Assembly: GCA_963827705.1 (NCBI GenBank) | Contig: CAWHBN010000021.1 | Coordinates: 1 to 64,000 of the forward strand | From: JACDAN01 sp963827705 | GTDB lineage: Bacteria; Actinomycetota; Thermoleophilia; Gaiellales; Gaiellaceae | Direction: 5' to 3' | DNA: 64,000 nt | Part shown: positions 7,865 through 16,334 of the stretch, in pieces | Layout of the letters: every line of letters begins with the position of its first letter | Position numbering within the stretch: the stretch's first letter is position 1 | Made by a program: the position numbers and the translations under genes | Notes under the pieces: model-generated | What the model was told of the DNA's origin: nothing | What the model saw: only the letters and a program-made list of their open reading frames with translations | Database searches by the model: none

Positions 7865-8829
7865 TTGCGGTAGATGCCTGCGTACGGGTCGTCGAGCAGC
7901 CCGCTGCGCAGCAAGGCGATCACCTCGTCGATCCCGTCCGGAACCGTGCGCTCGGCGCGGAAGCCGAGGCGCTCGACGATCCGGTCGAACGAGACCCGGT
8001 AGTCGCGGGGATCCTCTTCCTTCTTGACGAACTGGATCTCCGCCGTCGGAACGCGCTCGCGAAGGAGCTCGACGAGGTCGAGCTTGCGGTAGTTCTCCTC
8101 GTTCGCCCCCACGTTGTAGACCTGTCCTGCCACCTGCTCCGTCGGGGCCTCGAGCGCGGCGAGCACCGCAGCTGCCGCGTCCCGCACGTGGACGTAGGGG
8201 CGCCAGAACTGCTCGCCGTAGACGACGAGGTCGCCCGCCAGCAGGACGTCGCGCGTGAACTCGTTGACGGTCAGGTCGAAGCGCATCCTGGGCGAGACGC
8301 CGTAGACAGTGGCAAACCGAAGGCAGCACGTCTCGAAGCCGTCGGTGGACTGCTCCAGGACGTCGAGCTCCGCCTCCACCTTCGTCTCCGCGTAGAGCGA
8401 GACGGGGCGCAGCGGCCAATCCTCGGTTGCGGAGGCGTTCGGATCGTCGAGCTTTCCGTAGTTGCTGCAGGTCGACGCGAAGACGAACCGACCCACGCCT
8501 CGGTCTCTTGCCGCACGGACGAGCTCGCGCGTTGCGCCGACGTTGATCGCCTTCGCGAGAGCGGGCTCCCGAGCGCAGGCCGGGTCGCCGACGATCGCCG
8601 CCAGGTGGACGACCGCGTCGACGTCCTCGACCGCCCTTCCCATCGCGTCGGCGTCCGTGACATCTGCGCGGACGAACTCGAACTCGTTCTCGCCCCAGAC
8701 AAGCAGCAGCGACGGCGCAGGGCCATGCGCGAGCGCGTCCACGCCCCTCACCTGGTGGCCGGCGCGCAGGAGAACGTCCACGAGCACCGAGCCGACGTAG
8801 CCGGCGGCTCCGGTGACGAGAACGTGCAC
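7861..8829 (-). CDS. NAD-dependent sugar epimerase/dehydratase (extended SDR)
   Basis: This 322-residue extended short-chain dehydrogenase has an N-terminal GAAGYVG NAD loop (7-13). Its catalytic set is STCSNYG (119-125) with Tyr146 and Lys150 in YAETK. Such enzymes epimerise or dehydrate nucleotide sugars. GTG 8829 follows the aminotransferase stop by two bases. Together with the aminotransferase and nucleotidyltransferase upstream it forms a three-gene set that would activate, aminate and modify a sugar for a glycan. The exact sugar cannot be read from sequence. Confidence 0.88.
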   Translation of the reverse strand: MHVLVTGAAGYVGSVLVDVLLRAGHQVRGVDALAHGPAPSLLLVWGENEFEFVRADVTDADAMGRAVEDVDAVVHLAAIVGDPACAREPALAKAINVGATRELVRAARDRGVGRFVFASTCSNYGKLDDPNASATEDWPLRPVSLYAETKVEAELDVLEQSTDGFETCCLRFATVYGVSPRMRFDLTVNEFTRDVLLAGDLVVYGEQFWRPYVHVRDAAAAVLAALEAPTEQVAGQVYNVGANEENYRKLDLVELLRERVPTAEIQFVKKEEDPRDYRVSFDRIVERLGFRAERTVPDGIDEVIALLRSGLLDDPYAGIYRN

Positions 8830-8831
8830 GC

Positions 8832-9998
8832 TCAGCCCGCCGCGCGGGCTCGGGGACTCGAAGCGCGAACCGCCGACACGAGCTCCTCGGCGACCAGCGC
8901 GACCTGTTCGTCGGTCAGGTGCGGATAGAGCGGCAGCGTGAGGATCCGCTCTGCGAGCGCATCGGTGCGCGGCAACGGCCGGCGCAAGAGCTCGCGGAAG
9001 GCGGTGAACGAATGGATCGGCGGGTAGTGGACGCTCGTCTGGATCCGCCGCGACGCCAGCGCCTCGCGCACCTCGCCGCGGGGAACGTCCGCAGGGAGCA
9101 GCACGACGGCGAGGTGGTGGGAGGACGAAGCGCCCGCAGGCTGCCGGCCGAACGGCATGGTGATTCCCTCGACGCCGTCCAGGAGCTCCCGGTAGCGCTC
9201 GACCACGCGCGCCCTCGCCGCGTTCCCTTCGGCCAACCGCCGAAGCTGGACCAGCGCCATCGCGGCCCGGATCTCGTCCAGCCGGTAGTTGAAGCCGTGC
9301 GTGACGACGTCGTACGAGTGCGCGTGTCCGCGATGCCGGTCCCAGGTCAGCGTCGTCATGCCGTGCGACCGGAGCAGCCGGAGGCGCTCGGAAAGCCCGT
9401 CGTCGTTCGTGACCAGCATCCCTCCCTCGCCGACCGGAAGGTTCTTGTTCGAGAAGAAGCTGAAGCAGCCGATCGCGCCGATCGAGCCGCACGCGCGGCC
9501 GTCGAGCGTCGCCCCCGGCGCGTGGGCCGCATCCTCCACGACCGAAAAGGCGCGGCCCGCCGCCAGTGCGAGCACCTCATCCATAGCGCACGGGTGGCCG
9601 CCGTAGTGGAGGGCAATCACGGCCTTCGTCGACGGCGACAGGGCAGCTTCGAGATCGCGCGGGTCGAGGTTCAGGTCCTCCTCGCCCACGATGTCGCAGA
9701 AAACCGGCATCGCTCCCGTGTGGACGACGACGTTGGCGGCGGCGACGAAGTTGAGCGACGGGAGCACGACCTCGTCTCCCGGCCCGCAGCCGCAGGCGAC
9801 CAGGGCCGCGTGGAGCGCGACGGTCCCGTTGGCTACCGCGAGCGCGTGAGCGGTCCCGCAGAGCAACGCGAACTCCCGCTCGAGCTCGGCCACCCTCGGC
9901 CCCATGCTCCACCAGCCCGACTCGACGGTTTCGCGAACCGCTTCGGCCAGCTCTTCGGAGACGTCCACGTCCGAAAGCGGAACGACCCAGGTCTCCAT
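8832..9998 (-). CDS. DegT/DnrJ/EryC1/StrS family aminotransferase
   Basis: This PLP-dependent sugar aminotransferase is 388 residues. The PLP lysine is Lys185 in FFSNKNLPVGEGG, the family signature, with the cofactor-binding Asp156 in VVEDAAHAPG. An NGTVALHAAL segment (57-66) precedes the catalytic core, and a DEI/Y-type N-terminus is present. Family members transaminate keto-sugars bound to nucleotides. It starts one base from the nucleotidyltransferase stop and is followed two bases after its own stop by the epimerase. Confidence 0.93.
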   Translation of the reverse strand: METWVVPLSDVDVSEELAEAVRETVESGWWSMGPRVAELEREFALLCGTAHALAVANGTVALHAALVACGCGPGDEVVLPSLNFVAAANVVVHTGAMPVFCDIVGEEDLNLDPRDLEAALSPSTKAVIALHYGGHPCAMDEVLALAAGRAFSVVEDAAHAPGATLDGRACGSIGAIGCFSFFSNKNLPVGEGGMLVTNDDGLSERLRLLRSHGMTTLTWDRHRGHAHSYDVVTHGFNYRLDEIRAAMALVQLRRLAEGNAARARVVERYRELLDGVEGITMPFGRQPAGASSSHHLAVVLLPADVPRGEVREALASRRIQTSVHYPPIHSFTAFRELLRRPLPRTDALAERILTLPLYPHLTDEQVALVAEELVSAVRASSPRARAAG

Positions 9999-10790
9999 CT
10001 AGACCCGTCCCTCGTCGGGGAGGAGCTCGCCGCGGATCTCGTCGAAGCGTTCCTGCGCCAGCTCGTAGTCCTCGCGCTGCCCGATGTCGAGCCAGAAGTC
10101 GGACGAGCGGTAGGCCGCGACCGGCAAGCCCCGCTCGAGCAGGACGTGCACGACGTCGGGGAAGTCGAAGTGCTCGCCGCTCGGGATCAGGTCCACGACC
10201 TCCCGCTCGAAAACGTAGACGCCCATGCTCACGTCGTACGCAATCGTCGGTTTCTCGTCGTAGCCGACGATCCGCGTCCCCTCGAGCCCGATCACGCCGA
10301 ACTCGATCGGAACCTCGCGCTCGAGCGTCGCGACCGTCGCGGTTGCGCCGCTCGACTCGTGAAAGCTCACGAGCTTGCGGAAGTCGAGCGCCGTGAAGAG
10401 GTCTCCGTTCATCACCAGCAGCCGCTCGGACGGATTCGCGAGCGCGGCAAGTGGGCCGGCGGTGCCGAGCGGTTGGTCCTCCCGCAGGTACTCGAGCTGC
10501 ACTCCAAACCGCTCCCCGTCCCGGAAATACGCCTCGATCAGCTCGGCGAGGTACCCCACCGCAAGGTGGACCCGCTGGAAGCCGGCCGCCGCGAGACGAC
10601 GGAGCAGGATCTCCAGCACGGGCATCTCCCCGATCGGCATGAGCGGCTTCGGGAGGACGGTCGTGTACGGCGCGAGCCGCGTGCCCCGGCCGCCGGCGAG
10701 CACGATGACGTCGATCGAGTCGTGCTGCCGACTCAACTCGGGCGGCTCGGTCTCATCCCGGCGCAATGCTACGTCGCGCGCCGGTCTCAT
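9999..10790 (-). CDS. Sugar-phosphate nucleotidyltransferase
   Basis: This 263-residue enzyme makes NDP-sugars from sugar-1-phosphates. It has the pyrophosphorylase signature LAGGRGTRLAPYT (31-43) followed by LPKPLMPIG with the catalytic Lys near 48, then MNGDLF as the metal-binding Asp motif. There is no C-terminal left-handed beta helix. The ATG at 10790 is the first good start and lies 15 bases after the GNAT gene. It opens the sugar-modifying set, so it likely supplies the activated sugar. Confidence 0.92.
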   Translation of the reverse strand: MRPARDVALRRDETEPPELSRQHDSIDVIVLAGGRGTRLAPYTTVLPKPLMPIGEMPVLEILLRRLAAAGFQRVHLAVGYLAELIEAYFRDGERFGVQLEYLREDQPLGTAGPLAALANPSERLLVMNGDLFTALDFRKLVSFHESSGATATVATLEREVPIEFGVIGLEGTRIVGYDEKPTIAYDVSMGVYVFEREVVDLIPSGEHFDFPDVVHVLLERGLPVAAYRSSDFWLDIGQREDYELAQERFDEIRGELLPDEGRV

Positions 10791-10804
10791 CCCGCCGGAG
10801 ACGC

Positions 10805-11428
10805 CTACGGGCGGCGCGGAACCGGCGCCGGCTCCGGCTCGAGCACCTCTCGCACGCGCCGGAGAAGCTTCGCGGGCGCCTTCTCCTCGACCGTGACGAG
10901 ACCGCCGAGCTCCAGGCGTGCCAGCTCGACGCGGCCGAGGCGCCGCACGCTCCGGAATCCGAAGTCGGCGAGAAAGTCGCTCGGGAAGACCGTTCGGTGG
11001 ATGAGGAACCGCTGCTCGATCGACTCGCCCTCGGCGTACCGGTAGCCGAACGCCTCGATCGCCTTCCCGCCCCGCTCGCGCACGTCCGCGATCGCAGCGA
11101 GGAAAAGGGACTGCATGACCCACTGCGCCGACCCCACCACGAGGTAGGCGCACGTGATCAGCACGGCGTCCTCGTCCGGCGGGCCTGCCGGCAGCGTGTC
11201 GGCACGCGGAAAGAGCTCCGAGGGCCCGTACTGCATCGACCCCAGCACGCGGCCGTCGTCGTCCGCGTACACCGTGCCCCACGCTCCCCAGTCGTCCTCC
11301 GCCCGTTCGATCCACTTGCGCTTGGACGTCGTCCGCCCCGGGCGCGACTGCCAGAACACGCAGTCGTGGCAGACGGTGGGCACGCTGGGCAGCGTCGCGC
11401 CGGTGAGACCCCGAAGGCGAGTGGTCAC
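10805..11428 (-). CDS. GNAT family acetyltransferase
   Basis: This 207-residue protein has an N-terminal Cys pair (TVCHDCVFWQ) and GNAT-like strands around LITCAYLVVGSAQWVMQSLF and the RGGKAIEAFGYR segment. It resembles actinobacterial GNAT proteins of unknown substrate. GTG 11428 is chosen because it is the first start after repeat element A and keeps the conserved domain; a longer ORF would extend into that element. Fifteen bases separate it from the nucleotidyltransferase, so it may be co-transcribed. It could acetylate the amino sugar, but this is inference. Confidence 0.65.
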   Translation of the reverse strand: MTTRLRGLTGATLPSVPTVCHDCVFWQSRPGRTTSKRKWIERAEDDWGAWGTVYADDDGRVLGSMQYGPSELFPRADTLPAGPPDEDAVLITCAYLVVGSAQWVMQSLFLAAIADVRERGGKAIEAFGYRYAEGESIEQRFLIHRTVFPSDFLADFGFRSVRRLGRVELARLELGGLVTVEEKAPAKLLRRVREVLEPEPAPVPRRP

Positions 11429-11437
11429 TCCCCGGAT

Positions 11438-11610
11438 TCTAGGAGGGCACTTCAGCGCGAGACTCGCCGCGGGAGCGTGATGCGTGGATGCACGGCAAAG
11501 GCGAGGGTCGCGTTCATATCGGCTGAGATATGGGCGCGGCACTCGGCTGCGGCCGGGCGCCGCGCAGCGCGCTCCTGCGGCTCAGTCCTCGTGCTGGAGT
11601 GCCCTCCTCA
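11438..11610. repeat. Structured intergenic element, copy A
   Basis: A ~170-bp unit is bounded by perfect inverted repeats AGGAGGGCACT (11441-11451) and AGTGCCCTCCT (11598-11608), extended imperfectly inward. A central hairpin, CATATC-loop-GATATG, sits near 11515-11532. It is homologous to copy B at 16166-16334, sharing GTGATGC, GGCAA-AGG/GGCAAGG, TATCG-N-TGAGATA, GGGCGCG and GCGGCTCAG in the same order. One arm overlaps the last codons of the phosphoesterase gene. Confidence 0.8.
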
Positions 11611-12409
11611 AGACCAGCTCGTAGGCGGCAGGCCTCGCGAAGAACCGGAACGGGACGAAGGTCGTCCCGAGGCCGGCGGAGAGATGCAGCAAGCCGCCCG
11701 GCCGCTCGTACAGCCCCTCGACGTACGTCCATCGCAGATGGGCGAGTCGGAGACGACCGCGCGGGTACGGCACCGTGATCTGCCCGGCGTGGAGATGGCC
11801 GGACAGCACGAGATCGAACACGCCGGGCTCCAGCCGGTCGATGACCTGCGGGAAGTGGCACAGCAGGATCCGCAGGTCGGCGGCGGGATCGGCGAGCCGC
11901 TCCGGCTGCGCCGTCCCCCGCCGGTACGAGCGCGGGTCGACGCCGACGATCTGCACCTGTCGCCCGCGAATCTCCGCCGTTTCCGCTTCGTCGGCGAGCA
12001 GGCGGGCCGGGCCGAGCTCGTCCAGCGCCACCGGGCGCGAAAACGGATCCTTCGTGACCGCGTAGTCGTGATTCCCGAGCACCGCGTAGGCATTCGGCAG
12101 CCGCCCGACGAGCGCGCGCAGCTTCGCCTCACCGCTCGGCCGCGACAGCAGGTCGCCCGAGATCAGCGTCAGGTCCGGCTTCCGTGCCTCCACCCAATCA
12201 ACCGCCCGCTCGACGGCGCGTATTCCGCGGGACGGCGGCCCCAGATGGAAGTCCGAGAGGTGCGCGATCCGCAGCCCGTCGAGCTCCGGCGGCAGACGCC
12301 GGATCCGAACCGGCTCCACCTCGAGCCGGACCCAGCCGGCCTCGAACCACCCCCATGCTGCCGCCGCGGCTCCGGCGCCGGCCAGGCCGAGCAGCGCCGC
12401 CGGAACCAA
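11582..12409 (-). CDS. Membrane-anchored metallophosphoesterase (YkuE-like)
   Basis: This 275-residue calcineurin-like phosphoesterase has the dimetal motifs in order: DFH (Asp53, His55), SGD near 86, GNHD (112-115), CHFP near 187 and GHLHAGQ near 210. An Ala-rich hydrophobic N-terminus (4-22) suggests a signal anchor. The start is a TTG three bases after the HdrB-like gene's stop. The last eight residues (RRALQHED) are encoded by an arm of repeat element A, so the C-terminus may have been extended by its insertion. Substrate unknown. Confidence 0.88.
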   Translation of the reverse strand: MVPAALLGLAGAGAAAAAWGWFEAGWVRLEVEPVRIRRLPPELDGLRIAHLSDFHLGPPSRGIRAVERAVDWVEARKPDLTLISGDLLSRPSGEAKLRALVGRLPNAYAVLGNHDYAVTKDPFSRPVALDELGPARLLADEAETAEIRGRQVQIVGVDPRSYRRGTAQPERLADPAADLRILLCHFPQVIDRLEPGVFDLVLSGHLHAGQITVPYPRGRLRLAHLRWTYVEGLYERPGGLLHLSAGLGTTFVPFRFFARPAAYELVLRRALQHED

Positions 12410-12412
12410 GGT

Positions 12413-13294
12413 CTACGCTTCGAGCTTCTCGAGCACGGGCGTCACCGGGACGACGTGACGCTTGAACTTGAGCTCCGACGCCTCCAGCCCCGCCGCGACT
12501 CCGATCAGCTGGGAGAGGTGGAGGATCGGCATCTGGAACTGCCGGCCCGTCGTCGCCTCCAGCTTCTGCTGCCAGGCGTCGAGCGAGAGGTGACACAGCG
12601 GGCACGGCGTGACCATGGCGTCGGCCCCGGCCTCCATCGCCTGCTCGATCGGCTGAATCAGCTCCCCCAGGGCCGTCTCCTCACGCGCCTGGATGATCGG
12701 GAACCCGCAGCACTTGATCTTCGCCGGATAGTCGACGGGCTCGCCGCCGCACGCCTGGATGATCGCCTCGAGCGACCACGGCCGGTCGGGGTTCTCGAAG
12801 CCCAGGAGCTTGGACGGCCTGAGGATCTGGCAGCCGTAGAACGGCGCGACCTTGAGCCCTTTCAGCCCCTTGTGCGCGGTCTCCTGGAGCCGCTCGTAGC
12901 CCTCCCCCTCCGCGATCAGCCAGAGGAGGTGCTTGACCTCGATGCCGCCGGAGTACGCAGGCACGCCGACCGCCTCGAGGTTTGCGTTGACCCGCTCGCG
13001 CAGCTCGTCGTCCTTCTGGAGAGCCACGTTCGCCTGCCGCAAGTTCAGCGTGCAGACGTTGCAGACCGTCATCAGCGTGTCGGCGCCGGTCGCCTCGCCG
13101 TAGGCAAGGATGCGCGCGTTCAGGTGGAGGTAGTAGTCCGGCTCCGCCTCGTGGATGTCGCCGGCGCCGCAGCAGGTGACCGAGTCGAGCTCCTCGAGCT
13201 CCAGGCCGAGGCGCGGCGCGAGCGCCTTCGTCGACGTGTCGAGCTCCTTCGCCGACAGCGCTGCGAGGCAGCCCTTGTAATACGCCACCTTCAC
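12413..13294 (-). CDS. sdhE: HdrB-like subunit of non-classical succinate dehydrogenase
   Basis: This 293-residue protein carries two CCG cysteine-rich domains: TCCGAGD with VCNVC, and KCCGFP with TPCPLC. These bind the unusual [4Fe-4S] cluster of heterodisulfide reductase subunit B. There is no membrane span. In archaeal and some bacterial type E succinate dehydrogenases or fumarate reductases, such a subunit replaces the haem-bearing anchor. The gene follows sdhA and sdhB with an ATGA overlap, which points to that role. A stand-alone HdrB function is the alternative. Confidence 0.85.
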   Translation of the reverse strand: MKVAYYKGCLAALSAKELDTSTKALAPRLGLELEELDSVTCCGAGDIHEAEPDYYLHLNARILAYGEATGADTLMTVCNVCTLNLRQANVALQKDDELRERVNANLEAVGVPAYSGGIEVKHLLWLIAEGEGYERLQETAHKGLKGLKVAPFYGCQILRPSKLLGFENPDRPWSLEAIIQACGGEPVDYPAKIKCCGFPIIQAREETALGELIQPIEQAMEAGADAMVTPCPLCHLSLDAWQQKLEATTGRQFQMPILHLSQLIGVAAGLEASELKFKRHVVPVTPVLEKLEA

Positions 13295-14427
13295 GCTTCG
13301 CCTCCCTTTCCGGCCGTGGGCCGCTTGCCCGGGGTGACGTCGGCCTGCGTGCGACTGCCCCAGCCCTCGCCGGCGCCCTCGGGATGCTCCTGGTCGATCT
13401 TCGCCAGCGCCCGCTCGGACTGGACGATGCCGAGCGCGCCGCGCCGACCCTCGTTCCGCACGATGTCGTACAGGCCGCGCGCCTCGTGGATCCGGTCGGC
13501 GACGTGCGGCGGGATCGGAATCGGCACCTTGCCGTGGCGAAGGAGACTGAGTGCGAACTTCGTCTCCTTGATCGCCGAGACGATGCCCTGCGTCTTCGGC
13601 ACGAGCTCGGTCTCGCGGAGCCAGCCTGTCGTCTTCGCAGAGATGACGAACCAGCGCGCGTGTTTCGCGCCCATGTCGTGGTCGATGCCCTCGTTCATCG
13701 ACTCGGCGCCGAGCTTCGCGATCGCGTCACGTGGGTCGACGCCCTTCGGGCAGCGCTCGTTGCAGAAGTAGCACCTCGTGCAGTCCCAGATCCCGTGCTC
13801 CTCGTTGAGCTTGTTCAGACGGGAGATCTGATCCTGCTCGCGCGGGTCGCCGACGAAGCGGAAACCCTTCGCGAGCGCGGCCGGCCCGAGGAAGTCCGGG
13901 TCGGACTCCATCGAGTTGCACTCGGAGACGCAGCAGCCGCACATGATGCAGAGCGCCTCCTTGTGGATCACGTTCATCGCCTGCTGGGAGACGATCCGCT
14001 CCTTCTCGGCGACCTCGTCGTAGCCCGGGTCGAGCCACGGCTTGACCGCGCGGATCTTGTTCCAGAACGGGCCCATGTCCACGACCAGGTCGCGGACGAT
14101 CGGGAGGTTGCCCATCGCGGAGATCACCGGGACATGGCCGCGGTCGACGATCGGCTTCATGCGCTCCTTGCAGGCCAGCACGGCGGCCCCGTCCATGCGC
14201 ATCCCGCACGAGCCGCAGATCATCATCCGGCAGCTCTTCCGATAGGCGAGCGAGCCGTCGACCTTGTCCTTGATCAGGTCGAGGACGTCGAGGAGGCACG
14301 CCCACTCGGGCGCCTCGACCTCGTAGTCGCGGAGCTCGCGCTCACCCGTAGAGGCGTCGAAGCGCCAGATCTTGAGCGCGACCGTCATCGTCGCGTACTC
14401 GCTGCGGACGAGGGACTCGGTCGCCAC
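13291..14427 (-). CDS. sdhB: Succinate dehydrogenase iron-sulfur subunit
   Basis: This subunit transfers electrons from the flavoprotein. The 378-residue chain has an N-terminal [2Fe-2S] ferredoxin domain (CRMMICGSC and a later Cys near residues 65-92). A C-terminal domain has two cluster motifs, CIMCGCCVSEC and CTRCYFCNERCPKG. It is about 130 residues longer than classical SdhB; the extra C-terminal part is charged and Pro-rich. GTG 14427 overlaps the sdhA stop (TAGTG); a start nine codons earlier is possible. The downstream partner is HdrB-like rather than a cytochrome b anchor. Confidence 0.92.
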   Translation of the reverse strand: MATESLVRSEYATMTVALKIWRFDASTGERELRDYEVEAPEWACLLDVLDLIKDKVDGSLAYRKSCRMMICGSCGMRMDGAAVLACKERMKPIVDRGHVPVISAMGNLPIVRDLVVDMGPFWNKIRAVKPWLDPGYDEVAEKERIVSQQAMNVIHKEALCIMCGCCVSECNSMESDPDFLGPAALAKGFRFVGDPREQDQISRLNKLNEEHGIWDCTRCYFCNERCPKGVDPRDAIAKLGAESMNEGIDHDMGAKHARWFVISAKTTGWLRETELVPKTQGIVSAIKETKFALSLLRHGKVPIPIPPHVADRIHEARGLYDIVRNEGRRGALGIVQSERALAKIDQEHPEGAGEGWGSRTQADVTPGKRPTAGKGGEA

Positions 14428-16112
14428 TAGTACGTCCTCTCCTTCGGCTGCCACTTGGTCATCGTCACCGCTTTCCAGTCAAGCCGAACCTCTCCGTCGG
14501 GGCCGAAGGTCGTCATCGTGTGCCTGAGGAAGCTCTCGTCGTCGCGGTCCGGGTAGTCGTGCGGCCGGGCGTGGGCGCCTCGGCTCTCCTTCCGCGCGAG
14601 TCCCGCGACGACCATGCACTGCGCGAGGTCGAGCATGAAGCCCAGCTCGATCGCCTGTGTCAGGTCGTTGTTGAAGATCTCGCCCTTGTCGTCGACGACG
14701 ACGCGCTTGTAGCGCTCACGAAGCCGCTCGATGATCCGGCCCTGCTCCAGCATCTGCTCCTCGCGCCGGAAGACGCCGAAGTTCTCGTGCATCGTGGTCG
14801 CGAGCTCGTCGCGGATCGACCACGGGCGCTCGCCCTCGCTTCGCGCCAGCAGCTCCTTCAGCTCGCGCTCGGTGTCGGCCTCGACCGCCGGCGGCACGCT
14901 GATCGTCGTGTGCGTCAGCGCCCACTCGGCTGCCGCGCGCCCGGCGCGCTTTCCGAAGGTGATCGTCTCCATCAGCGCGTTCCCGCCGAGCCGGTTCGCG
15001 CCGTGGACGGAGACGCAAGCGCACTCGCCGGCCGCGTAGAGGCCCGTCACCGACGTCAGTCCGTCGAGATCCGTGTCCACGCCGCCCATGTGGTAGTGGG
15101 CGCCGGGCCTGACGGGGATCGGCTCGTAGATCGGGTCCACGCCGGCGTAGGTGAGCGAGAGCTCGCGCGTCCCGTGCAGCCGCTCGTTGATCTTGTCGGC
15201 GCCGAGGTGGCGCAGGTCGAGGAGGACGTTGCCGTCGATCCCGTGGCCCTCGTCGATCTCGGTCTGCTCTGCACGCGAGATCACGTCGCGGCTGGCCAGC
15301 TCCATCGCGTTCGGCGCGTAGCGCTTGAGAAAGCGCTCGCCCTCGGCGTTGAGCAGGTACGCGCCCTCGCCTCGGCAGCCTTCCGTGATCAGGATTCCGG
15401 TCGGCGCCAGGGTCGTCGGGTGGAATTGCATCATCTCCATGTCCTTGAGCGGGACGCCGACCCGCAGGGCCATCGACATCGCGTCGCCCGTGCAGGAGTA
15501 GGCGTTCGTCGTGCCCGTGTAGAGCCGGCCCGCGCCGCCCGTGCAGAGGATCACCGTCTTGGCGCCGATCGTCTTCAGGCCGCCGTTGAGGAGATCCCAG
15601 GCGATCACACCCTGGCAGCGGTCGTCGTCGATGACGAGCTTCCACGCGAAGAACTCCTCGTACGTGCGGATGTCGCGCTTCATGACCTGCTCGTAGAGGA
15701 CGTGGACGAGGACATGGCCCGTGATGTCGGCGGCGTACGCCGTGCGCGGCTCGCCCGCCGCGCCGAACGGGCGCTGTGCGATCCGGCCGTCGTCCGTGCG
15801 CGAGAAGACCGCGCCCCAATTCTCGAGCTGGTAGACGTCGTCGGGCGCCTCGTCGCAGAGCACCTCGATCGCGTCCTGGTCGCCGAGGTAGTCCGAGCCC
15901 TTGACCGTGTCGAACGCGTGCTTCTCGGGATCGTCCTCGGACGCATTCCCGAGTGCGGCGTTGATCCCGCCCTCGGCCGCGCCGGAGTGGCTGCGAACCG
16001 GGTGGATCTTGGAGAGGAGCGCGACGTCGGCCCCCTCGTCGAACGCCTCGATCGCGGCGCGCATCCCTGCGCACCCGGCGCCAACGACGAGCACGTCGTG
16101 CGTCGCTTCCAC
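14427..16112 (-). CDS. sdhA: Succinate dehydrogenase flavoprotein subunit
   Basis: This 561-residue flavoprotein oxidises succinate to fumarate, or does the reverse. It has the N-terminal GAGCAGMRAA dinucleotide loop (11-20), the FAD-attachment segment SHSGAAEGGINA with His42, a substrate-binding HPTTL motif near 245, and the HxMGG segment YHMGGVDTD. The operon sdhA-sdhB-sdhE is compact, with overlapping genes. The upstream spacer holds repeat element B, so any promoter must lie close to the start or within the element. Confidence 0.95.
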   Translation of the reverse strand: MEATHDVLVVGAGCAGMRAAIEAFDEGADVALLSKIHPVRSHSGAAEGGINAALGNASEDDPEKHAFDTVKGSDYLGDQDAIEVLCDEAPDDVYQLENWGAVFSRTDDGRIAQRPFGAAGEPRTAYAADITGHVLVHVLYEQVMKRDIRTYEEFFAWKLVIDDDRCQGVIAWDLLNGGLKTIGAKTVILCTGGAGRLYTGTTNAYSCTGDAMSMALRVGVPLKDMEMMQFHPTTLAPTGILITEGCRGEGAYLLNAEGERFLKRYAPNAMELASRDVISRAEQTEIDEGHGIDGNVLLDLRHLGADKINERLHGTRELSLTYAGVDPIYEPIPVRPGAHYHMGGVDTDLDGLTSVTGLYAAGECACVSVHGANRLGGNALMETITFGKRAGRAAAEWALTHTTISVPPAVEADTERELKELLARSEGERPWSIRDELATTMHENFGVFRREEQMLEQGRIIERLRERYKRVVVDDKGEIFNNDLTQAIELGFMLDLAQCMVVAGLARKESRGAHARPHDYPDRDDESFLRHTMTTFGPDGEVRLDWKAVTMTKWQPKERTY

Positions 16113-16165
16113 TGCGATCGGACGCTATCGGATGGCGGCCGACCACCGCCTCGTGACAGACGCCG

Positions 16166-16334
16166 CTAGGAGGGTTTGGCGTGAAAGTGCTCGTCGCTGG
16201 GGTGTGATGCTCGTTTCCAGGCAAGGACGCAGGGAGTGTCCGTATCGATGAGATACGGGCGCGACTGAGGACGCCGCCTGGGAGCGAGCAGCGCGGCCCG
16301 GCGGCTCAGCTGCTTTTGCGCCAAACCCTCCTAG
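16166..16334. repeat. Structured intergenic element, copy B
   Basis: A 169-bp unit is bounded by a perfect 16-base inverted repeat: CTAGGAGGGTTTGGCG (16166-16181) and CGCCAAACCCTCCTAG (16319-16334). A central hairpin CCGTATC-GATGA-GATACGG lies near 16242-16260. Compared with copy A, both arms of the terminal stem and both arms of the central stem differ in sequence but keep pairing. The end of the element supplies the TAG stop of the neighbouring secreted-protein gene. Confidence 0.82.

Noticed and set aside
7861..9492. 543-residue minus-strand frame including the epimerase
   Set aside because: The upstream extension overlaps the aminotransferase in another frame; the real start is GTG 8829.
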